Under the pieces are notes generated by a model. It had not been told where the DNA came from, searched no databases, and was given only the letters and a program-made list of their open reading frames with translations. Both the position numbers and the translations under genes were made by a program. A stretch of 64,000 nt of DNA from an alpha proteobacterium BAL199 (lineage in GTDB: Bacteria > Pseudomonadota > Alphaproteobacteria > Thalassobaculales > Thalassobaculaceae): assembly GCA_000171835.1 (NCBI GenBank), contig ABHC01000013.1, positions 1 through 64,000 of the forward strand, given 5' to 3'. Positions 18,101 through 26,196 of this stretch are shown here, piece by piece (within the stretch, counting starts at the first letter, position 1; each line of letters starts with the position of its first letter).

Positions 18101-18729
18101 GGCCAGATGATCTTGGCCTCGAACGCTATATCGACGCCGAACCGGATTGCCTGATTCACCGCCGCCGCAACGCGTTCGCGGTCATCCGGATGATAGAGGG
18201 CGGAGGCATTAGCCGAACTCATCGGCGTTCCCGGTTCAATCCCGTGGATCCGGTACGTCTGGGCGGACCAGACGTGCCGATCGCCTGGAGTTTCGATCCG
18301 CCAGTGGCCGATCCACGCCATATCCTCCGCCAATTCAATCAGCGGGCGGCTGTCTTCCATCGGCGCTCGGCGCAGTGTCTGAACGACCCCCTGCACCGCG
18401 CCATCGGCATTGACGATTGGGCTGGCGGTAACGTCGACCGGAAACGGATTGTGCTGCGCGTCGGTACGCCGACCGCGAAACCGGCGAGGCCGACCACCCA
18501 ACACTCCATCGAACCATCCGGCCGGGTCGTCCTCGGGCTCGATCAGTGAGCGGGGTCCACCGATCGCGTCAGTCGTTACGATGCCGAACAACCGCTCAGC
18601 CGCCGGATTCCAGGCAACAATGGTCCCGGCCGGGTCAAAGGCGATGATGGCATCGTCGATCGCGTCGACAAGACTGCCGACGTCCACACCCAATTGCCCG
18701 GCGACATCGCTTCGTATCAACGAAGCCAT
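15163..18729 (-). CDS. multi-PAS hybrid histidine kinase with receiver and HPt domains
   Basis: 1188 aa; GGAGGAACCGTC precedes ATG 18729. Five PAS-type domains span about residues 15-640 (IDDAIIAFDPAGTIVAWNP; GHWRIETPGDRHVWSAQ; VPYSISVYDEHDRFVLAN; MPNALIAFDADNRLMAWN; SEGFALFDANDILILCN). Then HisKA with the His in SHELRTPMTG (about 680), HATPase with GTGLGLAISRRL, a receiver with Asp in ILMDMQMPVMDG (about 971) and an HPt with His in AAHTLKGLAANFG (about 1128). No membrane helix is evident, so it senses a cytosolic signal. The HPt may pass phosphate to the single-domain regulator encoded next. Confidence 0.93.
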   Translation of the reverse strand: MASLIRSDVAGQLGVDVGSLVDAIDDAIIAFDPAGTIVAWNPAAERLFGIVTTDAIGGPRSLIEPEDDPAGWFDGVLGGRPRRFRGRRTDAQHNPFPVDVTASPIVNADGAVQGVVQTLRRAPMEDSRPLIELAEDMAWIGHWRIETPGDRHVWSAQTYRIHGIEPGTPMSSANASALYHPDDRERVAAAVNQAIRFGVDIAFEAKIIWPDGTVRKVACRGTTERGRDGKATAVVGVLQDLTDQIAARETLAERNRALAILRETVEIVPYSISVYDEHDRFVLANRKYFELYPYLENETKLIGKTFEDVLRISLQNKVIMDRTALEDPENYVAARMADRRGGLPMAERRLANGHWYLIRENRTTSGHTISTRIDITEQKQAQLELGRTMEVLQATLDTMPNALIAFDADNRLMAWNSAFVSLVGVEPERFERGRPLRGLTKDVLAKLPSTETGIRPMFLHIARRSPADFEWRRNDGEIYAVLGRPMPNGGYVTLFRNVTTERRAQVRAAQFEHRLSNALELMSEGFALFDANDILILCNETYRRMYGKSTAYIRPGRRFVDIVRDAAATGQFPAAVGREEEWVAERLELHRNPPDQPTLQALADGRVLLVAENRTSDGGSVGIRSDITERVRTENDLRAARDELEEQAQSLRDLAEQIDAARLRAEEAGAAKSRFLAVMSHELRTPMTGLLGMIELASRTELSKEQQGYVRIMRDSAETLLALLNDILDFSKLEAGKVQLEEITFAPEQIIGDVFGLFQAQASAKGLVLEADLRPSVPAWVRGDPLRVKQILSNLISNAIKFTTKGRITVRLGATEGPSGLVRLQGEVIDTGQGIAAGVLEHLFQAFEQGDSSTTRQFGGTGLGLAISRRLAEGMGGSITVESELGRGSVFRFAVLVRVSTVPAVEDQRLADEDELPTLPRRILLAEDNDVNRMLVSKVLGQSGHQVDEVADGQQALQAATRVTYDLILMDMQMPVMDGVEATRAIRQLPGAAATVPIVALTADALPEHRHIYFDAGIDELLTKPVDWRLLDRTIARLGGREGASGTATGGEASAPTPPRETPLESPSVADDVPVFDVTRVEEVLGVLPPKRVAGMLSMLPSEIELRLAEFQSALDDKDLVRARRAAHTLKGLAANFGATQLVSASRAAEVACDTLDGGQAALSGMAEVAKRTSAAAVELSATFRARQ

Positions 18730-18799
18730 GACGGTTCCTCCGCTCTTCGCGACCGGCAGTCTACCGTCCAGGATGGCGAAGGTCGAACCCGCTCACCGA

Positions 18800-19822
18800 T
18801 CAATTGCCGGGAACGCCGTAGTGCCCCTGCACGAAGCTGAGGTCGATGAAGCTCATCGGGTCCAGGTCGGCTTCCACCAGACCCTCTTTCTTCATCCAGG
18901 CGATCTGCTCAAGCAGCTGGTCGACCTTGAGGCGCCCGTCGGGGTCGATGAACGGTGCGCCCTTGTATATCGCATCCGGGGTGGACTTGGTGTAGCTCTC
19001 CAGAGTCGGCAGCAGAGCCTCGGCCGCCGGCCCGAACACCCGTTTGCCGGACGCATCGACCGCATTGAAAGCCGCGTTGTAGTCGCGGGCAGCCTTCTGG
19101 TAGGCGCGCACGAACGCCTCCACCATCGGGCGCCGCTCGGCGACATTCCGCGACGAGGTAAACAGCCCGCCAAGTTGCCACGGCGTCTGCTCGTGCACCC
19201 AGCCGATCAGTTTCGCTTCCCCGCTGTCCACCAGTTTGGCGACGATGTGGGCCGGCAGCGGAACGGCATCGACCTGTCCGCCTTTGATCGCAGCGATCAT
19301 GTTCGGCACCGACTGCAACGGCTTCAATGACACCGCGTCGTTGGCCCAGCCATACTTGTCGCGCAGCATGCCGACCATGTAGTGCATGGTGGAGCCAACC
19401 TGTGTGGTGCCAACGCTGTGGCCCGGTAGATTGGTCACGGATTTCAAGCCGGCGTCGTACGCCTTGTTGGAGGCGATGAAGCCGACAAAGTCGAAGCCAG
19501 GCTCCTCGCGACTCTGCGCACCGATCACCTTCAGCGCGCCCTTGCCGGCGAGGTTGAAGAACCCGGCGGTGAACCCGGTGACCCCGAAGTCGCAATCGCC
19601 AGACGCAATGCCGACCGCCACGGGCTGCGCGGCCCGGAAAAATTTCAACTCTGCATCGAGACCTTCAGCCGCGTAATAGCCCTTGTCGGCAGCGATGAAC
19701 AGCGGTGCCGACGAGACGAACGTCAGCGCACAGATGACGATCTTCTCCGCCGCGACCGCCGGCCCGCAGATCGCCGTTGCAAACGTTACGGCCAGCGCGG
19801 CCGATTTGAGCTTCCCGAGCAT
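18800..19822 (-). CDS. ABC transporter substrate-binding protein, NMT1/SsuA type
   Basis: 340 aa from ATG 19822 (AAGGACG upstream); earlier in-frame starts would bury the signal peptide. Residues 1-24 are a Sec signal peptide ending AVAA. The mature part has the NMT1/ThiY-like pattern: FVSSAPLFIAADKGYYAAEGLDAELKFF, then GIASGDCDFGVTGFTAGFFNLA and GHSVGTTQVGSTMHYMVGML. Members bind pyrimidine precursors, nitrate, taurine and aliphatic sulfonates, among others. No permease or ATPase gene is near, so it is an orphan binding protein 70 bp upstream of the hybrid kinase in the same direction. Ligand unknown. Confidence 0.88.
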   Translation of the reverse strand: MLGKLKSAALAVTFATAICGPAVAAEKIVICALTFVSSAPLFIAADKGYYAAEGLDAELKFFRAAQPVAVGIASGDCDFGVTGFTAGFFNLAGKGALKVIGAQSREEPGFDFVGFIASNKAYDAGLKSVTNLPGHSVGTTQVGSTMHYMVGMLRDKYGWANDAVSLKPLQSVPNMIAAIKGGQVDAVPLPAHIVAKLVDSGEAKLIGWVHEQTPWQLGGLFTSSRNVAERRPMVEAFVRAYQKAARDYNAAFNAVDASGKRVFGPAAEALLPTLESYTKSTPDAIYKGAPFIDPDGRLKVDQLLEQIAWMKKEGLVEADLDPMSFIDLSFVQGHYGVPGN

Positions 19823-19931
19823 CGTCCTTCCCCATCCTTTTCTTGATTGGCATAGCACCGATTGCCGAGAGTGTAGGCACGCCGTCCCACCGACGCTACG
19901 CATTCGCGACTCTCGCGCAGTCCAGCGCTCA

Positions 19932-20660
19932 TCAGCGGTCGTCGAAGAACGCCTTGACCAGGGCCGGCACTTCCGGCGGCTCAACGTCAACGTCGTGCCC
20001 GACCGTTTCCAGGATCGCATCAAGGACCCCGATCCGCGCCTTCTGCTTGTCGTCCGCCTGGATCGTGACCCACGGAGCACATGGCGGCGAACACAGCTTT
20101 CGCATGTCACGGTATGCCACGACATAGTTGTCCCAACGCGCTCGGTTGCGCAGATCCTCTTCGGTGATCTTCCAGCGCTTGGCCGGGTCCTCGTAACGAT
20201 CCCTGAAGCGCTCCAATTGGGTCTCGGGTTTGATATCCAAAAACAGCTTCACCAGACGGATACCCTCGTCGACGAGGACCTGTTCGAACTGGTTGATCTC
20301 GTCATAGGCACGACGCCAAACGCTTTCCTCCGCGAACCCTTCGACGCGCTCAACCAGCACCCGGCCATACCAGGATCGATCGAAGACGGCGATCTCGCCG
20401 CCGCGAGGGACCCGTCGCCAGAACCGCTGCATCCAGTGTTCGCGCTGCTCCTCGACGCTGGGAGCACCGATCGACCAGACGCGCAGCGTTCGCGGATCCA
20501 ACGCCCACGCAATACGCCGGATCGCTCCACCCTTTCCGGCCGCATCCCATCCCTCAAGCACCACCACAGCAGAACGCCCCTGACGGGCATACGCGTGCTG
20601 CAACAGCGACAGCTGATGCTGACGCTTGGCCAGTGCTTTGTCATAGGCAGCACGCTTCAC
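19932..20660 (-). CDS. ppk2: polyphosphate kinase 2 family protein
   Basis: 242 aa from the GTG at 20660 (CCGGAG just upstream), 40 bp after the RTX gene's stop; longer versions would run into that gene. The P-loop kinase core is complete: Walker A EGWDAAGKGGAI (about 36-47), Walker B FDRSWYGR (93-100) and the lid DRYEDPAKRWKI. PPK2 enzymes use polyphosphate to phosphorylate nucleoside mono- or diphosphates. Length and motif pattern fit the single-domain class I/III enzymes; the exact class cannot be settled by eye. Confidence 0.9.
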   Translation of the reverse strand: MKRAAYDKALAKRQHQLSLLQHAYARQGRSAVVVLEGWDAAGKGGAIRRIAWALDPRTLRVWSIGAPSVEEQREHWMQRFWRRVPRGGEIAVFDRSWYGRVLVERVEGFAEESVWRRAYDEINQFEQVLVDEGIRLVKLFLDIKPETQLERFRDRYEDPAKRWKITEEDLRNRARWDNYVVAYRDMRKLCSPPCAPWVTIQADDKQKARIGVLDAILETVGHDVDVEPPEVPALVKAFFDDR

Positions 20661-20700
20661 GGCAATCTCCGGGTGATCGACAATGCCGCTGTTGGCTGCC

Positions 20701-21459
20701 TCAGAAGATCTCGAAATTCGCAGCGCTGAGGCTGTTGGTCGACACGCCGACCAGCTCGACGGTGTTCGAATTGCCAAAATTGATCACGGCGTTGCCATTG
20801 ACGTCGGATGTCGCCGCCAGCGCAGCCGTCGCGCTGCCGATCGAGCCGCCGTTCACCGCGTTCTGGATGCGGATAATGTCCTCGCCGGCGCTGAAACCGC
20901 TGATGGTGTCGATTCCGCTGCCGGTGCTGAACTGGTAGCGATCCGCATCTGAGCCGCCGATCATGATGTCATTGCCGGCGCCGCCGTCGAGGGTGTCGGC
21001 ACCGATGTTTCCGAAGATCATGTCATTGCCGATGCCGCCACTCAGTACGTCGGCGCCCTGGCCCCCGAACATCGTATCGTTCCCGGCCTCGCCCCACATG
21101 GAGTCCGCGCCTTGGTTTCCGTAGATCAGGTCGTCATCGGTACCGGCGCTGATAACGTCGTCGCCCTTGTTGCCGATCAGAGTATCTGCGCCCTGAGCGC
21201 CGGTCAGGGTGTCGTTTCCCTGCCCACCGTAGAGCCGGTCGTCACCGTTGCCGCCCCGCAACTGATCGTCGCCGAGATTTCCATAGATCAGGTCGCCGTC
21301 GCCATCGCCGAAGAACAGGTCGTTGCCGTCGCCGCCGTACAGAGTATCGGCGCCGGCATCGCCGACGATCGTGTCGTTGCCGCCAAACCCCCAGATCAGG
21401 TCAGGAGAAATCGTACCGTTCAGGTCTTCGCTGCTGTCCGTCCCACCGATCGAGGCCAT
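20701..21459 (-). CDS. small RTX-repeat calcium-binding protein, likely type I secreted
   Basis: 252 aa. Residues about 20-170 are an almost unbroken array of GGXGXDXUX nonapeptides (for example GGDGNDLFFGDGDGDLIYG, GGQGNDTLTG), which form calcium-filled beta-rolls. Residues 170-252 are the end domain with ADRYQFSTGSGIDTISGFSAGEDIIRI, and the extreme C-terminus AANFEIF fits the acidic-plus-hydrophobic ending of type I secretion signals. There is no N-terminal signal peptide, no Cys and only one Lys. A type I exporter is encoded at 41.4-44.5 kb. Biological role unknown. Confidence 0.85.
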   Translation of the reverse strand: MASIGGTDSSEDLNGTISPDLIWGFGGNDTIVGDAGADTLYGGDGNDLFFGDGDGDLIYGNLGDDQLRGGNGDDRLYGGQGNDTLTGAQGADTLIGNKGDDVISAGTDDDLIYGNQGADSMWGEAGNDTMFGGQGADVLSGGIGNDMIFGNIGADTLDGGAGNDIMIGGSDADRYQFSTGSGIDTISGFSAGEDIIRIQNAVNGGSIGSATAALAATSDVNGNAVINFGNSNTVELVGVSTNSLSAANFEIF

Positions 21460-21540
21460 GGTTTCCTCCCCGTCACCGCATCCATCCCTACAGGGATCAT
21501 ACCGAAACCTGCGGTCAGACGCGACCCGGGCAGCCCTTGG

Positions 21541-22833
21541 CTACAAGCTCCAGTAGTAGCGGTCCGCCGGAATACGTGACGGATCCAACGCCGACGTGAC
21601 GTCGACCAGAATGCCTCCGACGCGTATGCGGGCAGCCAATCCTTCGGTTTTCTCGACAAGGAACACCCGGTGCGGGCTGGTCAGCACCAGGGCGTCCAGG
21701 CCGACCAGCGCCGACTGATCGACCATCTCCAGGCCGAGGTCCCGTCGTGCCAACGCCGGGTCGACCAGCGGATCGGTGGCCAGCACGTCCGCCCCGAGAC
21801 CCTGCAGCGCCCGGGCGATGATCGGCGCCTGGCTGTTGCGGGCGTCCGAGACGTTCTCCTTGAACGCCAGGCCCATCAGGCCGACACGAGCACCCGCGAT
21901 CGCGATGCCGAGCGACGACAGCCGCACGACGATCTTCTGGGCGACCCGATCAGCCATGCCATCGTTCAGGCGGCGCGCCGCCCGGATCAACTCCGGGTAG
22001 TAGCCATGCGCCTCGGCCTTGGCGATCAAGTAGTAGGGATCGACGCCGATGCAGTGGCCGCCGACCAGTCCCGGCCGATAGGGCGCGAAGTTCCACTTGG
22101 TCCGCGCGGCCGCCAGCACGTCCTCGGTTCGTAGGCCCAGCCGGTCGTAGATCAGAGCCAGTTCGTTCATCAACGCGATGTTGACGTCGCGCTGGACGTT
22201 CTCGGTGATCTTCGACGCCTCGGCGACCCGGATCGACGGCGCCAGATGCAGGCCCGCCGGCACGATCGGTTGGTACAGCGCCGCCACCCGTCCCAAGGTC
22301 GCCGCGTCCTGGCCGGACACCACCTTCACCACGTCGGACAGGCCATGCCCGGCATCACCCGGATTGATCCGCTCCGGCGAGTACCCGAGGACAAAGCCAC
22401 TGCCCTGGGTCAGGCCGGACGCCGAAGCGAGACGGGGACCGACCACCTCTTCCGTCGCCCCAGGATGCACTGTCGATTCAACGATCACCAGAGCACCGGG
22501 CTGCAGCACCGGTCCGATCAGGTCGGCAGCCGCCAGCAACGGATCGAGGTCGGGGCGTCGATCACTGTCGATTGGCGTGGGCACGGCAATGACGAAGACG
22601 TGGCAATCGGCGAGTTCGGTGGGATCGGAAATAAACCTCAGTCCGCCCGGAACGGTTATCGCGGGATGATCCGGGTCGTTACGGTCCAGGCCAGTCGCCA
22701 GATCGGCGACACGGCGCGCATCGACGTCGAAGCCGAGCACCCGCCGTCCGGCCTTTGCGAAGGCCATGGCCAGCGGCAACCCGACATAGCCCAGCCCAAT
22801 GATGGCGATGTTGGTGTCGGAGAGCGTCGGCAT
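21541..22833 (-). CDS. UDP-N-acetylhexosamine/UDP-sugar 6-dehydrogenase (TviB/WbpA-like)
   Basis: 430 aa. NAD-binding Rossmann start IIGLGYVGLPLA, then VPTPID, the ESTVHPGATEE segment and the catalytic Cys in GLVGGHCIGVDPYYLI (C261), followed by the UDP-binding domain with LMGLAFKENVSDARNS. The GGHCIGVDPYYL form is the one seen in dehydrogenases that make UDP-N-acetyl-D-gluco- or galactosaminuronic acid. Last gene of the long minus-strand glycan unit; its start ATG shares one base with the stop of the preceding epimerase gene. Confidence 0.9.
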   Translation of the reverse strand: MPTLSDTNIAIIGLGYVGLPLAMAFAKAGRRVLGFDVDARRVADLATGLDRNDPDHPAITVPGGLRFISDPTELADCHVFVIAVPTPIDSDRRPDLDPLLAAADLIGPVLQPGALVIVESTVHPGATEEVVGPRLASASGLTQGSGFVLGYSPERINPGDAGHGLSDVVKVVSGQDAATLGRVAALYQPIVPAGLHLAPSIRVAEASKITENVQRDVNIALMNELALIYDRLGLRTEDVLAAARTKWNFAPYRPGLVGGHCIGVDPYYLIAKAEAHGYYPELIRAARRLNDGMADRVAQKIVVRLSSLGIAIAGARVGLMGLAFKENVSDARNSQAPIIARALQGLGADVLATDPLVDPALARRDLGLEMVDQSALVGLDALVLTSPHRVFLVEKTEGLAARIRVGGILVDVTSALDPSRIPADRYYWSL

Positions 22834-23711
22834 CAGTCGGGTGCCCGGGCGTAGCGATCCAGCGCGGCGACGGTGGACGACGGGCGGAAGCCCAGTCCTT
22901 CGGCCGCAGTGGTCTCGATCAGGAAGGACGGACGCGGAGCCACCACCTCCTCCAGCCGCGCGCTCAGGCCGAGGCCGGCGGCGAGCGTGGCCACCGCCAC
23001 CCTCACCGGTATCGGTTCGCTGCTGGCCACCGGCACCGCGTTGAAGCCGGGCGCCGCCTGGCTGGACGTCACGACGGCGACGATCCAGCGCGCTAGGTCG
23101 TCGACATGCACCACGTTGTTGAACAGGCCGTCGGCGTTGTAGATGCGCACCGTCTCGCCGCGACGGATCCGCCCGACCACCTGGACCGGCCAGTTTCGGT
23201 CGGCCCCGGTTCCGATGACCGCCGGCAGCCGGATCGCCAGACCATTGAACCCGGACGCCGCCAGAACGCTTTCGCCGGTCAGCTTGGAGACGCCATAGGG
23301 ATCAGGATCACGCACCGGAGTCGTCGCGTCCAGGCTGCGCTCGGCCACAGTGCCGTGAATCGACAGGCTGGACAGGTAGACGAACCGACCGACATTGGCC
23401 GCCCTGGACGCCGCGACCAGCCGTGCGGTGGCCAGGGCGTTGTCGCGGATCAGCGCTTCGGCGGGCACCGCGTCGGCACGGCCGGTCGGCGGCGAGGTCG
23501 CGGCCGCATGCACCACAGCCTCGATACCGTCAGGCAGGGCTTCGATCGCGTTCAGGTCGCCCTGCCAATCGGTGATCGCGCTCGACACTGCCAGATCGTC
23601 GGGCAGCGGCGTGGATCGCCGATGGGCGACGACCTCGCATCCGGCGGCAACGAGGTGCCGGGCGATGGTCCGCCCGGAGAACCCCGCAGCACCGGTGACG
23701 AGGACGCGCAT
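22833..23711 (-). CDS. NAD-dependent epimerase/dehydratase (extended SDR), paralogue of the gene at 62.5 kb
   Basis: 292 aa from ATG 23711; the reading frame continues upstream but only out into the transketolase gene. Rossmann motif TGAAGFSGRTIA, the VVHAAA strand, catalytic Ser in YLSSLSIHG and YGVSK (Y..K) are all present, so it is likely active. It resembles UDP-glucose 4-epimerase-like sugar SDRs. The stretches RLPAVIG.G, GETV.I.N.D.L.N.VVH.D and LGFRP near the end match the protein encoded at 62543-63454, pointing to a duplication inside the locus. Confidence 0.85.
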   Translation of the reverse strand: MRVLVTGAAGFSGRTIARHLVAAGCEVVAHRRSTPLPDDLAVSSAITDWQGDLNAIEALPDGIEAVVHAAATSPPTGRADAVPAEALIRDNALATARLVAASRAANVGRFVYLSSLSIHGTVAERSLDATTPVRDPDPYGVSKLTGESVLAASGFNGLAIRLPAVIGTGADRNWPVQVVGRIRRGETVRIYNADGLFNNVVHVDDLARWIVAVVTSSQAAPGFNAVPVASSEPIPVRVAVATLAAGLGLSARLEEVVAPRPSFLIETTAAEGLGFRPSSTVAALDRYARAPD

Positions 23712-23722
23712 GTCGGTTTCGC

Positions 23723-24643
23723 CTAGGTGCGAACCGCCGCCAGGATGCGGTCGGGCGACAGGCCGTGGGCCGCCAGGATGTCCTCGTGACTGCCGTAACA
23801 GTGCACGAACTCGTCCTTCAAAGTGAAGGTGTCGAGCCGACATTCGGCTCGGATATCCCAGGCGATCTGCTTGGTCTGCGGTGCCAGACCGCCCTGCGGC
23901 ACATGCTCCTCGATCACGATCACCTGTTTGTGGCGACGCAGCAGATCGGCGATACCGTCGCGGTCCAGCGGCTTCATGGTGTGGCAGACTGCCAGCGAAA
24001 CCGACTTGCCGTCGGCGGTCAGCGCGTCGGCCACCTGCCCGGCCATCTTGGTGATCACGCCATAGGACAGCACGGCCACGTCGGTGCCCTTGCGCAGGTA
24101 GCGCAGCTTGCCGAACACCCACGGGTCGCTGTCTGGTCCGGTCAAGGTCGGCTCGCCGGCCTTGCCGAAGCGGAAATACACCGGGCCGCCGCGGTCGCGC
24201 TGCACCAGCCACTTGGTGGCCTCTGTGGCTTCAACCGGATCGCACGGCGCGATGATCGACATGTTCGGGATCGACCCGGCGATCGCAATGTCTTCCTGGG
24301 CGTAGTGGGTGCCGCCGAGCGTCGAGTAGATGACGCCGCCGCCGATGCCGACCACCGTTACCGGCAGGTTCTGGTAGCCCAGGTCGTCACGCACCATCTC
24401 GTACGGCCGAAACAGCGAGAACGTGGCGATGGTGTAGGCAAATGGCAGCATGCCTTTCAGCGCCAGTCCCGCGCAGATGCCGATCATCGACTGCTCGGCG
24501 ACGCCAACGTTGATGAAACGCTCGGGAAACTCTTCACGGAACTTGGCCATCGAGCCAACCGGCGAGATGTCCGAGACCACGATGTGGACGCGCGGGTCGT
24601 CCTTGGCGAGCCCGTACAGGACCTCTCCGAAGGTGTTCCTCAC
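23723..24643 (-). CDS. transketolase, C-terminal subunit (split enzyme)
   Basis: 306 aa starting at a GTG that overlaps the stop of the N-terminal subunit gene by four bases (GTGA). It holds the pyrimidine-binding domain of the TPP enzyme (VSDISPVGSM, FPERFINVGVAEQSMIGICAGLAL with the catalytic Glu, GGVIYSTLGGTHYAQEDIAI) and the C-terminal transketolase domain (VIVIEEHVPQGGLA). Split transketolases act as heterotetramers. In this locus it may make sedoheptulose-7-phosphate for the heptose steps, or transfer a two-carbon unit onto a nucleotide sugar. Confidence 0.9.
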   Translation of the reverse strand: MRNTFGEVLYGLAKDDPRVHIVVSDISPVGSMAKFREEFPERFINVGVAEQSMIGICAGLALKGMLPFAYTIATFSLFRPYEMVRDDLGYQNLPVTVVGIGGGVIYSTLGGTHYAQEDIAIAGSIPNMSIIAPCDPVEATEATKWLVQRDRGGPVYFRFGKAGEPTLTGPDSDPWVFGKLRYLRKGTDVAVLSYGVITKMAGQVADALTADGKSVSLAVCHTMKPLDRDGIADLLRRHKQVIVIEEHVPQGGLAPQTKQIAWDIRAECRLDTFTLKDEFVHCYGSHEDILAAHGLSPDRILAAVRT

Positions 24644-25503
24644 GACGCGATCTCCTTCAACTCGTCGATGGCCTGCTGGTACTCGGTCGGGTTTGGCGCT
24701 CGGTAATGCCAGATCGGCACGCTCTCCATGTAGCTCACGCCCCGGCCCTTGATGGTCTTGGCGACGACAAAGAACGGCTTGTCTCCCTTGCGGGCGGCCA
24801 CCGCGTCGTACACCGCGCCGGAGTCGTGGCCGTTGACCTCGATCGCCTCCCAGCCGAACGCCTCCAGCTTCTCGATCAACGGATAGAAACTCGGATGGGT
24901 CTCCGACGTTCGACCCAGCGACTGAAAGTCGTTGTTGTCGACCACCGCGACCAGATTGGTCAGGCCGAGGGTCGAGCCCATCAGGATGGCTTCCCAGGTC
25001 GAGCCTTCCTGCAACTCACCGTCCGATAGCACACAGTACACCGCACCCGGCGTCTTGCCCTTGCCGGCGATGTTGCGCTCCGCGACCGCCATGCCCACCG
25101 CCATGGACAGGCCGTGGCCCAGCGAGCCGGTCGACGCCTCGATCCCCGGGTTGCCGTAATCCGGGTGCGCGCCGAGGATGCCGTCGGCCGTGCAGTAGGC
25201 GTCCAGGTCCGAGGTCGGCAGCACGCCGATGTCCTCCAGGACCACATATTGCGCCATGCAGCCGTGGCCCTTGGACATCAGGAAGGTGTCTGGCGACTTC
25301 GTGCCGCCGGCCGGCGTGGGACGCATCAGGCCGTGGTAGCAGACGTCGACCACCTCGAGGCAGGAGAACGCCGGGGCGATGTGCAGGGCGCCGACCTTCT
25401 GCGAAATGTCGAGAATGCGGCGACGGTAGCTCTTGCAGCGCCGCCGCGAATCCGCGACGTCGAACCGGTTGTGTCCGGGCTGCGCAATCGGGTGCGCGGT
25501 CAT
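24640..25503 (-). CDS. transketolase, N-terminal TPP-binding subunit (split enzyme)
   Basis: 287 aa; GGGAGAGG precedes ATG 25503. It has the substrate His region MSKGHGCMAQY, GIEASTGSLGHGLSMAVGMA and the TPP/Mg motif SDGELQEGSTWEAILMGSTLGLTNLVAVVDNN in two parts (SDGE…, …VDNN). It is the diphosphate-binding half whose partner is encoded directly downstream with a four-base overlap. Housekeeping transketolase is usually a single 660-aa chain, so this pair is a pathway-dedicated version carried by the glycan cluster. Confidence 0.9.
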   Translation of the reverse strand: MTAHPIAQPGHNRFDVADSRRRCKSYRRRILDISQKVGALHIAPAFSCLEVVDVCYHGLMRPTPAGGTKSPDTFLMSKGHGCMAQYVVLEDIGVLPTSDLDAYCTADGILGAHPDYGNPGIEASTGSLGHGLSMAVGMAVAERNIAGKGKTPGAVYCVLSDGELQEGSTWEAILMGSTLGLTNLVAVVDNNDFQSLGRTSETHPSFYPLIEKLEAFGWEAIEVNGHDSGAVYDAVAARKGDKPFFVVAKTIKGRGVSYMESVPIWHYRAPNPTEYQQAIDELKEIAS

Positions 25504-25516
25504 CGAGCCTCTCCCG

Positions 25517-26176
25517 TCAGGAAATCAGGGTCCAGTTGTAGTCGCCGGTGTAGCCGGCCTCGTCAAAGAGCTTCTTCCAGCCATCCGGATAGTCGTGGGT
25601 GAACGCGGTCAGCACCCAGTCCACGAAGATCGCCCGCTCCTCCTCGGTGCGGTAGCTGTCGACCTGCACGAACGCCTTGCCGTCCTTGGTCACCCGCATG
25701 ATCTCGCGCAACGCGGTGATCAGATCGGGTCTGTCCAGGTTGTGCAGGGTGTTCAGCGAGATCACCGCGTCGAAGCTGTGATCCGGGAACGGCAGCGAAA
25801 CGGCGCTGCCGAGGTGCAGGCGGCCGATCGCTTCCGGCTCGCAATGCTTCAGTGCATATTCCGAGACGTCGAGGCCGAACGCCTCCAGCCCCGGGCAGGC
25901 GATCATGAAATCCTTGACCAGGAAGCCCTTGGCGGCACCGATGTCCAGCACCCGCATGCCCGGCTTCAGGCCGAAATGCGCGACCATGTCCTCAGCTATC
26001 GGCACCCAGCGACCGTCATAGCGGTAGCCGCCATAACCGTACTCGCGCGGGCCGTCGAAATAGGTCTCGCCGTATTCGCGGCTGATGCGGATGTGCTCGT
26101 CGGTCTTGGCGTGCTCGCGCGCCTTGACGTTACGCTTGCTCTTCGGCAGGCGGGCCAGCAGGTTGACCTCGGCCAT
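25517..26176 (-). CDS. SAM-dependent methyltransferase
   Basis: 219 aa with a CGAGGAGC ribosome site. Class I methyltransferase fold: motif I MRVLDIGAAKGFLVKDF, the acidic loop LDVSEYAL, and FDAVISLNTLHNLDRPDL as motif IV. The N-terminal 55 residues carry many aromatic residues (GYGGYRYDGRW) and probably form the substrate lid. The target atom and sugar are unknown. Placed between the NAD-dependent SDR and transketolase genes, so most likely acts on a sugar or sugar phosphate of the pathway. Confidence 0.8.
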   Translation of the reverse strand: MAEVNLLARLPKSKRNVKAREHAKTDEHIRISREYGETYFDGPREYGYGGYRYDGRWVPIAEDMVAHFGLKPGMRVLDIGAAKGFLVKDFMIACPGLEAFGLDVSEYALKHCEPEAIGRLHLGSAVSLPFPDHSFDAVISLNTLHNLDRPDLITALREIMRVTKDGKAFVQVDSYRTEEERAIFVDWVLTAFTHDYPDGWKKLFDEAGYTGDYNWTLIS

Positions 26177-26196
26177 GGGGAAGCTCCTCGAGTCGA

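Noticed and set aside
16687-18549. 620-codon plus-strand open frame opposite the hybrid kinase
   Set aside because: Antisense of the PAS region; no recognisable domain.
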